Shown here: one piece after another, positions 18,301-27,179 of the stretch | Layout: each line of letters begins with the position of its first letter | Position numbering within the stretch: position 1 is the stretch's first letter | From: Parabacteroides sp. An277 | GTDB taxonomy: Bacteria > Bacteroidota > Bacteroidia > Bacteroidales > Tannerellaceae | Direction: 5' to 3' | Assembly: GCF_002159645.1 (NCBI RefSeq) | Contig: NZ_NFJB01000007.1 | Location: 55,705-119,704 of the forward strand | DNA: 64,000 nucleotides | The notes under the pieces: model-generated | Told to the model about the DNA's origin: nothing | What the model saw: the letters and a program-made list of their open reading frames with translations, nothing else | Database searches by the model: none | Position numbers and translations under genes: made by a program

Positions 18301-20652
18301 TTATTCGTTCTTGATGCTATTCACCGGATTCTCATTTGCTGCGTGCCAGTTTTGGTACGTTACCGTTAGCAATGTGACCGCAGAGACCAGCAGGAAGGCG
18401 AGCGGGAAGACCCACCAATAGATAGGTATCTTGTAAGCAAAGTTCTGCAACCAGCCGTCGACGGCGTACCACGCCAAGGGTGAGGCCACGATGAAGCAAA
18501 TCAGCAGGATGTAGACGTAGCTCTTGTTGAACATCAGGAGGATTTCGCCCGTCGTCGAGCCTAATACCTTGCGGATGCCTATCTCTTTACGACGCGATTC
18601 GCTGTCGAACACCACCAATCCGAACACGCCCACTACCGAAATGAACACCGCGAGGAGACTGAAGAGCGTGATGAGCGTCGTAAACCGCTGCTCGTCCTCG
18701 TAGAGTTGGTTCAGCACATCGTCGAAGAAGCGCACGTCGAACGGATAATCCGGGCTGATGGCGTTCAGTTCGTCGCGAACAATCTGCAACATTGTACTTA
18801 AATCGGTTCCGGAAGCGGCCTTTACATATAAATATTGATACGGGCTCCCGAAGTTTCCATTTTCATCCATCGCTAACATCGCCGTCGGCACATTACCCAA
18901 ACGCATCGAACGATAGATAAAGTCCGGAACAATACCGATAATTTCTGCATCATTAATTTTGTCTCCGACTTGCATGTCATATTCGTCTGCCATACGACGG
19001 TTAATCAAATAAACGCCGGCACCTCGTCCATCACCTTCGCGGAAACTCCGTCCTTCCAATGGCTGAATGCCCATCACGGTGTTGAAATTATCAGCCACGA
19101 CAAGCGCATTATACGTAATCTGATGGTCCTGGTATTCGCGCCCCCAATTAGGATAAATATCTTCTTTATTACCTATTTGGTTTTGAGCAAATGTGACACC
19201 TACGATTTCAGGATGGCCCAGCAATTTATCCTGCAATACTTTGCGTTCTTTAATTGTTTGTTCGTTCATATCGGATAGAATCAACATCTCCTTGTCAAAA
19301 CCCAGTGAAGTCGTCTTCGCATAGCGATTTTGTAAGAACATAAAGGCGGCTGCGATAATCAACGTAAACGAAGCCACGAATTGGACGCTCATCAACAAAC
19401 TGCGCAACATTCTTCCTTTCGGAGAGAGACCGAACGAACCCTTCAGTACCAATGCCGGAGCGAACGAGGTCGTATAGTAAGCCGGATAGGCTCCTGCCAA
19501 CGCACCCACCAAAGTCGCAATGCCTGCCGAAATCAACAGTAAATAGGGATGATGCCATACATGGATGTCCGCTTTCACCAACTGATTAATACCTGTTTTT
19601 TCCAGATTCCATAAGATAAGCACACCCAATACAAAAGCGAACAGGCTCACCAAGACAGATTCTATAATCAACGCTCTTCGCAATTCGCCACTCGTCGCAC
19701 CCAGGACCTTTTGCGTATTGATGTTTTTCATGCGCAAGGGAGATATGGCGGTATTGAAGTTCGTAAAGTTGATGCCGGCAATCACCAAAATAATAATAGC
19801 AATGGAAATCATCACAATTACGGTCTGCCGTGTGGCCCGCGGCGTACTGTCGTACAACACAGGACCAAACGAGTGGATTTCGGGTAATGCCAATGCTGTC
19901 AGTTTGATATCCACACCCATTTGCTCGAATATACCTTTGCTTCCGGTCAGTTCTTCGCGCTGCATAAAGGTATCGAGCAGCTGGTATAACTCTGCCACAT
20001 CGGTAAAGTCCGTCTGCACGTAAAACGTGTAATTCATATTGCCCCATTCGTTCTTATTCTCATCGCCCATCGAAACGTAAACGGCATTGCGCAACGATGA
20101 ATTGCCTGGAAAGTCACGATACACACCACCCACGGTAAGAGACTGGCCGTTGCAGACCGCCATTTTGCCCACCGCCGATTCGTGTCCAAACCATCGTTGC
20201 GCCATGCTTTGCGGAATAAGGCATTGCCTCTCGTCGACAATCGATTTCGTATCGCCTTCTACCATATTAAAATGGAACACGTCAGAGATTTCAGGCGTGA
20301 CGGAAATAAACGTCTCCCTAAACATGTGCTGCGTGCCGTCTCGGTCTATCTGAAAGGTATTATCTTCTGGGAAGTTCAGCAAGCAACCCTTCAAAATGTG
20401 CGGAGACGATTGCATGAACATCTCTGCCATAGGCCGGCTGGCAAGTGCCACCTGACTTCCTTGCCAAAGCGCGTCGATACGATATATCTTATCGGCATTC
20501 GGGTCGTGCCGGTCAAACTGCCGGTCGTAATCCCATTGCATCATCAACAGCATAAAGGCGATGAAGGCGACCGAGAGTCCCAAGATATTCAACGTCATGG
20601 CCAACCGAAACCGCTGGAAGATGCGGATGAAGTTTCGTATTATCAGTCTCAT
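18301..20652 (-). CDS. ABC transporter permease, MacB/FtsX type (paralog 2)
   Basis: The 783-residue protein has the same architecture as its downstream neighbour: N-terminal helix, MacB-like periplasmic domain, FtsX block, second periplasmic region, and a C-terminal FtsX block with EIGIRKVLGSTTGEIL. The first 15 residues and the last 45 or so are almost identical between the paralogs, while the periplasmic domains are clearly diverged. This suggests tandem duplication with later conversion of the ends, and possibly a heterodimeric permease (inference). The ATPase gene lies upstream after a 23-bp repeat array. Confidence 0.88.
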   Translation of the reverse strand: MRLIIRNFIRIFQRFRLAMTLNILGLSVAFIAFMLLMMQWDYDRQFDRHDPNADKIYRIDALWQGSQVALASRPMAEMFMQSSPHILKGCLLNFPEDNTFQIDRDGTQHMFRETFISVTPEISDVFHFNMVEGDTKSIVDERQCLIPQSMAQRWFGHESAVGKMAVCNGQSLTVGGVYRDFPGNSSLRNAVYVSMGDENKNEWGNMNYTFYVQTDFTDVAELYQLLDTFMQREELTGSKGIFEQMGVDIKLTALALPEIHSFGPVLYDSTPRATRQTVIVMISIAIIILVIAGINFTNFNTAISPLRMKNINTQKVLGATSGELRRALIIESVLVSLFAFVLGVLILWNLEKTGINQLVKADIHVWHHPYLLLISAGIATLVGALAGAYPAYYTTSFAPALVLKGSFGLSPKGRMLRSLLMSVQFVASFTLIIAAAFMFLQNRYAKTTSLGFDKEMLILSDMNEQTIKERKVLQDKLLGHPEIVGVTFAQNQIGNKEDIYPNWGREYQDHQITYNALVVADNFNTVMGIQPLEGRSFREGDGRGAGVYLINRRMADEYDMQVGDKINDAEIIGIVPDFIYRSMRLGNVPTAMLAMDENGNFGSPYQYLYVKAASGTDLSTMLQIVRDELNAISPDYPFDVRFFDDVLNQLYEDEQRFTTLITLFSLLAVFISVVGVFGLVVFDSESRRKEIGIRKVLGSTTGEILLMFNKSYVYILLICFIVASPLAWYAVDGWLQNFAYKIPIYWWVFPLAFLLVSAVTLLTVTYQNWHAANENPVNSIKNE

Positions 20653-20700
20653 AGATTTATCTTTTTCGTCATTACTTAATGCGTTACTTATATACTCCCG

Positions 20701-20791
20701 ACCTCAGAACAACCCTGCTCGAAACCTCAGAGCAGCTCTGCTCAAGACCTTAGAGCAACCCTGCTTGAGACCTTAGAGCAAGCCGCCTCTT
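20701..20791. repeat. 23-bp tandem array (about 4 copies) inside the ABC operon
   Basis: Units starting ACCTYAGARC begin at 20701, 20724, 20747 and 20770, exactly 23 bp apart. The second contains AGAGCAGCTCT. The array fills the gap between the ATPase gene and the first permease, so it is probably transcribed. Confidence 0.9.
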
Positions 20792-20795
20792 GGAA

Positions 20796-21476
20796 TTAGA
20801 TGAACTCCGATACGGAGTTGACAATCTGCCCGTCGAAGAGGTTGATGATGCGATGCGCGAACCCGGCGTCGTGGCGCGAGTGCGTTACCATCACGATGGT
20901 CGTGCCCTCCTTGTTGAGTTCGGTCAGGAGCTGCATCACTTCGGCACCGTTCTTCGAGTCCAAGTTACCCGTCGGCTCATCGGCGAGGATGATTTTCGGA
21001 TTCGAAACTACGGCACGGGCGATGGCTACGCGCTGTTGCTGACCACCGGAGAGCTGTTGCGGGAAGTGCTGCGCACGGTGGCTAATGTCCATGCGGTCGA
21101 GGATTTCCTTCACGCGCTGCTTGCGTTCGGGCGCCTTGACGTTGAGGTAGGTCAAGGGCAGTTCCACGTTCTCGAACACGTTCAGCTCGTCAATCAAGTT
21201 GAAGCTCTGGAACACGAAACCGATGTTTCCCTTGCGCACCTGCGTACGCTCCTTCTCCTTCAGGTGGCCCACCTCTTGCGAGCCAAGGAAATAATCGCCC
21301 GCCGTCGGGTTATCCAGCAAACCCAGGATGTTCAACAACGTAGATTTACCGCAACCCGAGGGACCCATGATGGCAACAAACTCCCCATCCTTCACCTCCA
21401 ACGACACTTGGTTCAACGCAATCGTTTCTACTTCTTCCGTACGGAATGACTTACAAAGTCCTTCAATCTTAATCAT
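20796..21476 (-). CDS. ABC transporter ATP-binding protein, LolD/MacB type
   Basis: The 226-residue ATPase has Walker A GPSGCGKST near residue 39, Q-loop VFQSFNL, signature LSGGQQQRVAIARA near 142, and Walker B ILADEPTGNLD. Its length and sequence class are those of LolD/MacB-type ATPases that drive FtsX-like permeases. It is the first gene of a three-gene operon with the two permeases. No HlyD-like adaptor is adjacent. Confidence 0.93.
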   Translation of the reverse strand: MIKIEGLCKSFRTEEVETIALNQVSLEVKDGEFVAIMGPSGCGKSTLLNILGLLDNPTAGDYFLGSQEVGHLKEKERTQVRKGNIGFVFQSFNLIDELNVFENVELPLTYLNVKAPERKQRVKEILDRMDISHRAQHFPQQLSGGQQQRVAIARAVVSNPKIILADEPTGNLDSKNGAEVMQLLTELNKEGTTIVMVTHSRHDAGFAHRIINLFDGQIVNSVSEFI

Positions 21477-21778
21477 AATCTCAATCTATTTATAATGTTA
21501 TTACTATTATCTAAATCCATTTATTCCTCATGCAAACCGACCGTATCCGACCCTGCCTACCAGATAAGACGCATCCCGTGGGCAAATGGTTGCGAATAAT
21601 CGGATTCTTATTTCTTCCATTTTATTTTTCTCACCTTAAATCAAGCAAATATCGTGCCAAACAAGATAAACACATAATAACCAACGCAGTAACACTCCTT
21701 AACAAACAGAAAAGTGTCAAAAAATTTGACACCACTGTCCAATTTTTTGACACTCTACCGAGCCGCTGCGCTCACGGT
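21477..21778. other. Intergenic region between ABC operon and HU-like gene
   Basis: No gene is seen in these 302 bp. It should hold the ABC operon promoter on the minus strand, and near 21714-21756 dyads that follow the HU-like gene. Confidence 0.45.
21712..21758 (-). terminator. Paired dyads after the HU-like gene
   Basis: GTGTCAAAAAATTTGACAC (21714-21732) is a perfect inverted repeat. A related half-copy, TGTCCAATTTTTTGACAC, follows about 23 bp on. It may terminate the HU-like transcript; it also resembles the short two-unit dyad arrays elsewhere in the window. Confidence 0.55.
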
Positions 21779-22198
21779 CTATACCGTCCCGTCGTCTGCC
21801 TCCTTCACTACTTCGATGCGCTCAAACTTGGGCTGGGCAGCCATGTTCTTCAGTTTGGCACCCGGCGTGAAGATAATCTTCCCTTTCTTGAAGAGCGAGG
21901 TATCGAAGTCCTCTTTGTTGATGACACCCCTCGAACCACAGCTCATGCGAAAGCTCCCGAAGTCGCCCATCTGCACAGAGTTCCCGTTTTGGAGCTGCTG
22001 GTTGAGCACATGGATGAGCCCATCAAGCACCACCTGCACGTCTCCTTTCGAGGCCGTCGAGCGGTCGGCAATCGTTTCACACAGTTGGTCGAACGTAATC
22101 TGTTGCCTTACGCGCACCTGTCCGTAATACAACTTGGCATCCTCGGCTGCCCCTTCCGACTTGTCGGGGCGTTGCACTAAATGATACATCAATGACAT
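21779..22198 (-). CDS. HU-like DNA-binding protein
   Basis: The 139-residue protein starts MSLMYHLVQRPDKS. The HU/IHF-like domain (about residues 20-125) includes ADRSTASKGDVQVVLDGLIHVLNQQLQNGNSVQMGDFGSFRM, the helix-strand core that leads to the DNA-binding arm, and FTPGAKLK. Its N-terminal extension is typical of the Bacteroidetes DNA-binding family related to HU. Such genes are often found beside DUF4248 and VirE-N genes at capsule or accessory loci, as here. An upstream ATG at 22297 is rejected because the added residues match nothing. Confidence 0.85.
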   Translation of the reverse strand: MSLMYHLVQRPDKSEGAAEDAKLYYGQVRVRQQITFDQLCETIADRSTASKGDVQVVLDGLIHVLNQQLQNGNSVQMGDFGSFRMSCGSRGVINKEDFDTSLFKKGKIIFTPGAKLKNMAAQPKFERIEVVKEADDGTV

Positions 22199-22352
22199 AA
22201 TCTGTTTCCTCCTATCTTTTGGTTTACGATGTAAAGGTACGAAACATGCCAGACTCCCTGTGAAGGAATGTGAAGATAGCCGAAAATAGCGGTGCATAGG
22301 TTTGCATATCTCCCTGTTTTTCCATATCTTAGAGACATATAAAGAATGAGTT

Positions 22353-22577
22353 ATGACGATAAACGAATTTAAAATACGTGCCTACGGTTGGCAGGAGTTG
22401 GCTGTATGCTATGCCCCGAACCTCACGCCCGAATCGGCTGGCAAACGGCTCTCTGCGTGGGTGAAGCAGAACCCTTCCCTTACTGAAGCCCTGCAGCTAG
22501 CAGGTTGGCAACGCGGGCAAAAAGTACTTACACCGCTTCAGGTACAACGGATGGTGGAGTACCTGGGCGAGCCGTGA
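22353..22577 (+). CDS. DUF4248-family small protein
   Basis: The 74-residue protein (MTINEFKIRAYGWQELAVCYAPNL at the start, LTPLQVQRMVEYLGEP at the end) matches DUF4248, a Bacteroidales family. These occur almost always next to a VirE-N/DUF3987 gene. The Trp-rich, helix-turn-helix-like pattern suggests nucleic acid or protein binding, but function is unknown. It is divergent from the HU-like gene. Confidence 0.85.
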   Translation: MTINEFKIRAYGWQELAVCYAPNLTPESAGKRLSAWVKQNPSLTEALQLAGWQRGQKVLTPLQVQRMVEYLGEP

Positions 22578-22667
22578 TAAGTCCTTACCTATATAGAAAT
22601 AGGTGCCTATGTTTTTATAGATACATAGCTATTTATATATTAAAATATACTAAAATGTGAACCAATA

Positions 22668-22700
22668 TTTGGATGTAAATGATGAATCTTGTATACTTGC
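22668..22700 (+). promoter_or_regulatory. Promoter ahead of the VirE-N/DUF3987 leader
   Basis: TTTG (22668-22671), a 20-bp spacer and TATACTTGC (22692-22700) match the Bacteroidetes consensus with one mismatch. Transcription would start near 22705, at the palindrome TCTCTTAGCTAAGAGA (22707-22722), leaving a leader of about 220 nt. Confidence 0.6.
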
Positions 22701-22706
22701 ATCGTC

Positions 22707-22918
22707 TCTCTTAGCTAAGAGATAGAGATATTTAAGTTATTAATGCTACTGCTAAAGGTAAGAGACCTCCTGTTGGTAATGATGAAGTTAGAGGTCGTTC
22801 TAATAATGTTTTTAAGGGTAGTGCTGATAATCCTCCTCGAACTGGCAGTGGCTTTTTTACTAATCATCACGTGATAAGTCGAGGAGCACGTGATAATAAT
22901 TTTATAAACCTTTTTTAA
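22707..22918 (+). other. Structured leader containing a start-less coding-like frame
   Basis: The leader holds a 16-bp perfect palindrome (22707-22722), a GACCTC/GAGGTC stem (22764-22769 with 22791-22796) and an ATCACGTG/CACGTGAT stem (22866-22873 with 22887-22894). A frame of 60 codons from 22736 to the TAA at 22916-22918 has a striking excess of codons ending in T (GCT, ACT, GGT, CCT, AAT, GAT). That is unlike the neighbouring genes. It has no ATG, GTG or TTG start, and a TAA lies directly before it. It may be a gene fragment, a non-canonical coding region, or a non-coding RNA with chance coding character. Confidence 0.4.
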
Positions 22919-22928
22919 ATTCTTTTTT

Positions 22929-25250
22929 ATGAAAGAAAAAATTTCAATGCCAAGTCTTCGCACCGTGCAAGTGTCATGGTTCGAAGACAAAAGAGTCAGT
23001 GCTCCCTCAGGCGACCTGACTTTAGAACAAGTTGCGGACATCATCTGCAACCCCAAATGCACCTTTCTGCAGGGAAGGGTTTTAGGCTACACCAAGACGG
23101 CGTATGCTATGTTGAAACAGGGTAAAAAGCAGGCGTATGACCACTGGAAAGGCAAAATGCCAGCCTTTACACCTGCGGGACTCTTCCGCGAAAGACGTGC
23201 TATCAGCTGCTGTATAGCAGAAACAGGCGCAGCCTTGATAGACTTCGACCACCTTCCGGAAGATGTGTGCCAAGAGGTCTTGAAGAAGGCGAAAACGCTT
23301 TCGTATGTTGTTTTTGCTTGGCGCTCTCTGTCTCGCAACGGTGTCCATCTTTTAATCGCACTGCCAGATAGCGGTACGTTTAAGGAAAACATCGAACCGG
23401 CGCAGCGGCAAGTCATCAAAGACATGGCTATCCCTGGGCTGGAGCTGGACAAAGTATGTAAAGACGTATCCCGTCTCTGCTTTTTTAATCATGACCCTGA
23501 GCTTTATGTAAACTGGGACGCAGAGTCGATGGTGCTTAGCGAGGAGGTGAAGCAAACCGTGCAGACCCCCCGTAGGAAAGATGTACCGAGAAGGGGCGTA
23601 TGCAACAAACCTGACATCCGCCTCTTTATGGCAGACCTGGAGCGTTACTTCAACGCAAAGATGGCAGGGTTGGTAAAAGGCAGTACAGCAACGCCTACCG
23701 CAGGTTTGGCAGGTATGTGCAACTCGCGCGGTTACGCCGAAGCTGAAGTCGTAGACCTGTGTTGGAAGCAGTTTGGAAGCCGTACCGGGCAGACGGAGGA
23801 AGAGTTCCGCAATACCTTTTCTTTTGTGTACCGTAAATATGCCGACCAGTTTGCGTCAAAAAAAGATGAAGCCCTCTTCAAGGGGGCTACCTATCTTGGC
23901 AAGGCTGCTTTGGCTGCTGAGGCTGCTATAGATGTTTTGGAAAAAGACATCGAGCTGCCGGTACTTCCGAAAGAGGTGTATGAGCTTCTGCCTACCTTCT
24001 TTACCGATGTACTGAACTTGGAGAAAAGGGAAGTGCATGAAGCGGATGCCGTCGTCATCGGTCTGTTGCCACTTTTGGGTGCTGCGCTCAACAACACGGA
24101 AGTCTATGAAGGCAAGTGGGTTTATCCTGCAGTCTATGCAACGGTGGTAGGCAAACCAGCTTCGGGAAAGGGTGCCGTATCGTCTATCCAGTTCCTTTCG
24201 GCTTTATGGGAACATCATCTGCAGCAGTACTACGAAGGCAACGATACGCAACCAGCACACCGCGTAGGTGGAGACATCACGCTGGCCAAGTTCGTAGAAC
24301 AACTGCGCGACAACGGTGCGTATCCTTTGCTGCAACACGATAGCGAGATGAACGCGATGGCAAAGGCTAACAAAAACCGCGATACAGGTGGCTACGACCC
24401 TATCCTAAACAAAGCGTATGAAGGCGAAGATGTGTTGCGCAGCACAAAGACGGCAGGCAACATCGTCGTGAAAGCGCCCAAGCTCCAGTTGAGCATGACC
24501 GGAACGAAAGGCCAGTTCTTTAACGCTTTCGAGACGAACGAGAACGGGCTGACGTCGCGTCTCTTGGGCTATGTGATGCCGGAGAAGGTTAAGTATAAAA
24601 AACTCGTTTACATCGAAAGCGAAGATGCGCTGAAAGAACAGGAGAAGGCCGGACTCCAAGAGCGTTACGAACAGTTGGCTGCCTCGCAAGCAAACCACAA
24701 CACGCCTATGCGTTGGGTACTGAGCGAAAAGCACACAAACAAGCTGAACTCGCTTATCAAGAAGCAACTGGAAGATAGTTCGGATACGCCCTACGAGGAG
24801 AGCACCATCATCCGTATGCGGGCGAAGGTGATACGCATCGCGGCTATCCTGTCGGCGGTACGTTTCTTTGAAACGGGTGGAGATGCTGAGCTCAACCCTT
24901 TCTCTACGGGGTATCTCACGATAGACGACAAGAGCTTCCGGGCAGCCTGCCTGACAGTGGAAACTTCGCTGGAGCATACCCTTGCGCTGCAAAGCATGTT
25001 GAGTGAAGCGAGCGGACGGAAACCGATGCACCTGCGCAAAGACTGGCGCGACCAGTTCATCGAACAGCTGCCCGATGTGTTCAAGTACAGCGAAGGGCTC
25101 CAGCTCTGCCTGGAGTATGGCAAGCGAAAGGACTCTTGGAAGAAGGCGTTGCACTACTGGCGGGAAAAAGGCCTGCTTGAAAAGTGCGAAAACGGCAAGT
25201 GGGTCAAACTGAAACCTGCTCCCGAAGCTGACGCACCTAAGCAGCCTTAG
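22929..25250 (+). CDS. VirE-N / DUF3987 (BT4734-like) protein
   Basis: The 773-residue protein has an N-terminal primase-related VirE-N/BT4734-like domain (about residues 50-200; ALIDFDHLP and RNGVHLLIALP are typical). A DUF3987 domain follows (about 320-680; VGKPASGKGAV resembles a Walker A loop, LLQHDSEMNAMAKA an acidic motif). Similar proteins occur at capsule loci and mobile elements of Bacteroides. A primase/helicase-like role is inferred from the family. The gene pairs with DUF4248 and the HU-like gene. Confidence 0.85.
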   Translation: MKEKISMPSLRTVQVSWFEDKRVSAPSGDLTLEQVADIICNPKCTFLQGRVLGYTKTAYAMLKQGKKQAYDHWKGKMPAFTPAGLFRERRAISCCIAETGAALIDFDHLPEDVCQEVLKKAKTLSYVVFAWRSLSRNGVHLLIALPDSGTFKENIEPAQRQVIKDMAIPGLELDKVCKDVSRLCFFNHDPELYVNWDAESMVLSEEVKQTVQTPRRKDVPRRGVCNKPDIRLFMADLERYFNAKMAGLVKGSTATPTAGLAGMCNSRGYAEAEVVDLCWKQFGSRTGQTEEEFRNTFSFVYRKYADQFASKKDEALFKGATYLGKAALAAEAAIDVLEKDIELPVLPKEVYELLPTFFTDVLNLEKREVHEADAVVIGLLPLLGAALNNTEVYEGKWVYPAVYATVVGKPASGKGAVSSIQFLSALWEHHLQQYYEGNDTQPAHRVGGDITLAKFVEQLRDNGAYPLLQHDSEMNAMAKANKNRDTGGYDPILNKAYEGEDVLRSTKTAGNIVVKAPKLQLSMTGTKGQFFNAFETNENGLTSRLLGYVMPEKVKYKKLVYIESEDALKEQEKAGLQERYEQLAASQANHNTPMRWVLSEKHTNKLNSLIKKQLEDSSDTPYEESTIIRMRAKVIRIAAILSAVRFFETGGDAELNPFSTGYLTIDDKSFRAACLTVETSLEHTLALQSMLSEASGRKPMHLRKDWRDQFIEQLPDVFKYSEGLQLCLEYGKRKDSWKKALHYWREKGLLEKCENGKWVKLKPAPEADAPKQP

Positions 25251-25292
25251 CAGCCCAGCAGCCTAAAGTGCGACTGTACGGCTAAATGATTT

Positions 25293-25346
25293 ATCCCCGG
25301 CAAAATATTTCCCAAAAAAGTTTGGAAGTTTGCCGGGGATCTTTTA
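25293..25346 (+). terminator. Terminator after the VirE-N/DUF3987 gene
   Basis: ATCCCCGGCAAA (25293-25304) pairs perfectly with TTTGCCGGGGAT (25329-25340), followed by CTTTT. Confidence 0.85.
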
Positions 25347-25347
25347 T

Positions 25348-25650
25348 ACCTTTGTAGCATGAGCGAGGGAAGTGTCCCGTTTGGGAAGCTCATGGATAGT
25401 TTGAAAATAGACGAAGCGTTATGTCTTCTTCTTGTGTGTACGAAGCCTGAGAAACTTCAAAAAACAAAGGAAACAAGAGATGATATGATGGCTCCTGCGC
25501 ATACGCGTGGGGCTGTTATACCCACATCTTTTCCGAAGGTTTTCTCAGGGCCTGTACACAGAGGAGTGTGGCATACAGTTCCACGCTTCGTGTTTATGTA
25601 ACCTTTTAAACAAGTCTTTTTGGGAGCTGTGAAGGACACGTTTTTAGAAC
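25348..25650 (+). other. Probable transcribed leader; no convincing gene
   Basis: TACCTTTG near 25348 is a good -7 box. The ATG of an 80-codon frame (25359-25601) would lie at or before the start of transcription, and the frame has no recognisable features. An overlapping minus-strand frame is equally unconvincing. The stretch may be a long 5' leader for the membrane protein at 25651 or a small RNA. Confidence 0.35.
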
Positions 25651-25995
25651 ATGAATAACAGAAAATGCATAAGATTTTTGATGACAATTCCTTTGTTGTT
25701 ATCTTCTATAACAGCATACGCAGGGATTGATTGGAGTAGATATGATGATGGTCCTGTACTTTTCTTTGGATGGGAAACGTCTTTATATTTCGCTATCGCA
25801 GCGGTCATCCTTTTTGGGGTATCAGGTTTTTTATCAAATTTATTCAGAAATGACCAAGGAAGCATAGAAGGGGGAGGAGTTGGATGTTTTATTTGTATTA
25901 TTAATATTGCGATGATAATTTGTGCAATATGCTCATTTTATCTATTGATACCTTTGGTAATGATTTTTATATTTCTTAGAGGAAACAAGAAGTAA
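25651..25995 (+). CDS. Hypothetical small membrane protein with signal peptide
   Basis: I do not recognise this 114-residue protein. It has a signal peptide (about residues 1-24, ending ITAYAG), a hydrophobic helix near 46-66 and a strongly hydrophobic C-terminal hairpin (about 78-110), ending in basic RGNKK. Its DNA is markedly more AT-rich than the flanking housekeeping genes, suggesting recent acquisition. It may form a transcript with the next small secreted protein. Confidence 0.6.
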   Translation: MNNRKCIRFLMTIPLLLSSITAYAGIDWSRYDDGPVLFFGWETSLYFAIAAVILFGVSGFLSNLFRNDQGSIEGGGVGCFICIINIAMIICAICSFYLLIPLVMIFIFLRGNKK

Positions 25996-26072
25996 AAATC
26001 TATTGCTACTTCCATTGTTAAGATAAGAAAGAAACAGAATATATACAAACTAAAAATAGGGAGGATATCGTC

Positions 26073-26495
26073 ATGAGAACTTCAACGAAACAAGTTATTG
26101 TTAGGCTTATTTTTATGGTACTTTGTTTCATACCGCTGGTGACACATGCACAGTCTTTTCGACTGAAAGCGTTTGGGATATCTTACAAAGTAAAAGATAG
26201 CTGGGGAGGCTGGTCCGACTGGACCGACTGGAAAGCTTGCAACATCGATATATCTGTCAACTTTAACACTCATCGGATTCTTATCTTTTCAAAAGAGACG
26301 CAAGACTATGCTATTTCAGAGATGCTACCTACTGCGCGTTACGACGAAAACGGAAAGTCGGTCGTGATGCGATGCGTGGACGACGATGGTTTGATCTGTA
26401 TCCTCCGGCTAAGATCTCAATATCACCCCGATATGATACAACTCTATATAGAGTATAGTGATATGATTTGGGTGTATAACGTGGAAGAATACTAA
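26073..26495 (+). CDS. Hypothetical secreted protein
   Basis: The 140-residue protein has a signal peptide ending VTHAQ near residue 27, so the mature protein is probably periplasmic. WGGWSDWTDWKACNIDISV and the terminal DMIWVYNV suggest a small beta-rich fold. Similar small proteins turn up in Bacteroides accessory regions without assigned function. No catalytic motif is visible. Confidence 0.6.
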   Translation: MRTSTKQVIVRLIFMVLCFIPLVTHAQSFRLKAFGISYKVKDSWGGWSDWTDWKACNIDISVNFNTHRILIFSKETQDYAISEMLPTARYDENGKSVVMRCVDDDGLICILRLRSQYHPDMIQLYIEYSDMIWVYNVEEY

Positions 26496-26642
26496 AGTTC
26501 TCCCCTTGTAGGGAAAAAGGCAACTCCATCCATCTCTCCTACGGGGGGTATCCCATAATATAACATATATATATCACTAAAATCCCACAACCTTTCCCCC
26601 ACCCTCGTTGTTATGATAAGAAAGTAACGAAAGGAAACGAAG

Positions 26643-27179
26643 ATGAAAAGTTTGAACAACGCCATTTGGCGAGGTATTTTTGCAATCCTGTTAGGATTAG
26701 CACTTATTTTATGGCCAGAAACGGCTGTGATCTATATGATTATGGTGATTGGTGCAGGGTTCTTGCTGCCTGGGATTTTTACGATTGTCAGTTATTTCTT
26801 GCGAAGCCGGAACGACGTGATGACCCCGATGTTTTTCCCGTTCGATGGGTTGGGAAGCATCTTGCTGGGCATTTGGTTGCTCTTCATGCCAGCGTTTTTT
26901 GTCAACATATTAATGTATGTGTTGGGCGCGATTCTGGTGATTGCCGGCCTACAACAGATTATATGGCTCATCTCTGCCCGTAAATGGCGAACGGTCGGGG
27001 CGATGTTTTATATCCTTCCGTCGCTCATTTTGCTGACGGGCATCCTCATTCTGGTATATCCCATGGGCGTCATTGCCAACACGCTCATGCTCTTTGGCAT
27101 TGCCATCTTGGTATATGGCGCGAACGAGCTGGTAAACTGGTTTAAGTTTCGGAAATATAGATACATCCAGCTGGATTAG
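26643..27179 (+). CDS. HdeD-family (DUF308) membrane protein
   Basis: The 178-residue protein has six hydrophobic helices in three pairs, with glycine-rich turns (LILWPETAVIYMIMVIGAGFL, LIVYPMGVIANTLMLFGIAI). This is the HdeD/DUF308 pattern. HdeD is linked to acid resistance in E. coli; the role here is unknown. Its stop overlaps the stop of the convergent AraC regulator by 4 bp. Confidence 0.85.
   Translation: MKSLNNAIWRGIFAILLGLALILWPETAVIYMIMVIGAGFLLPGIFTIVSYFLRSRNDVMTPMFFPFDGLGSILLGIWLLFMPAFFVNILMYVLGAILVIAGLQQIIWLISARKWRTVGAMFYILPSLILLTGILILVYPMGVIANTLMLFGIAILVYGANELVNWFKFRKYRYIQLD

Noticed and set aside
25359..25601. 80-codon plus frame and the overlapping minus frame at 25457-25687
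   Set aside because: The ATG coincides with the predicted transcription start and neither product shows features; kept only as an uncertain transcribed region.
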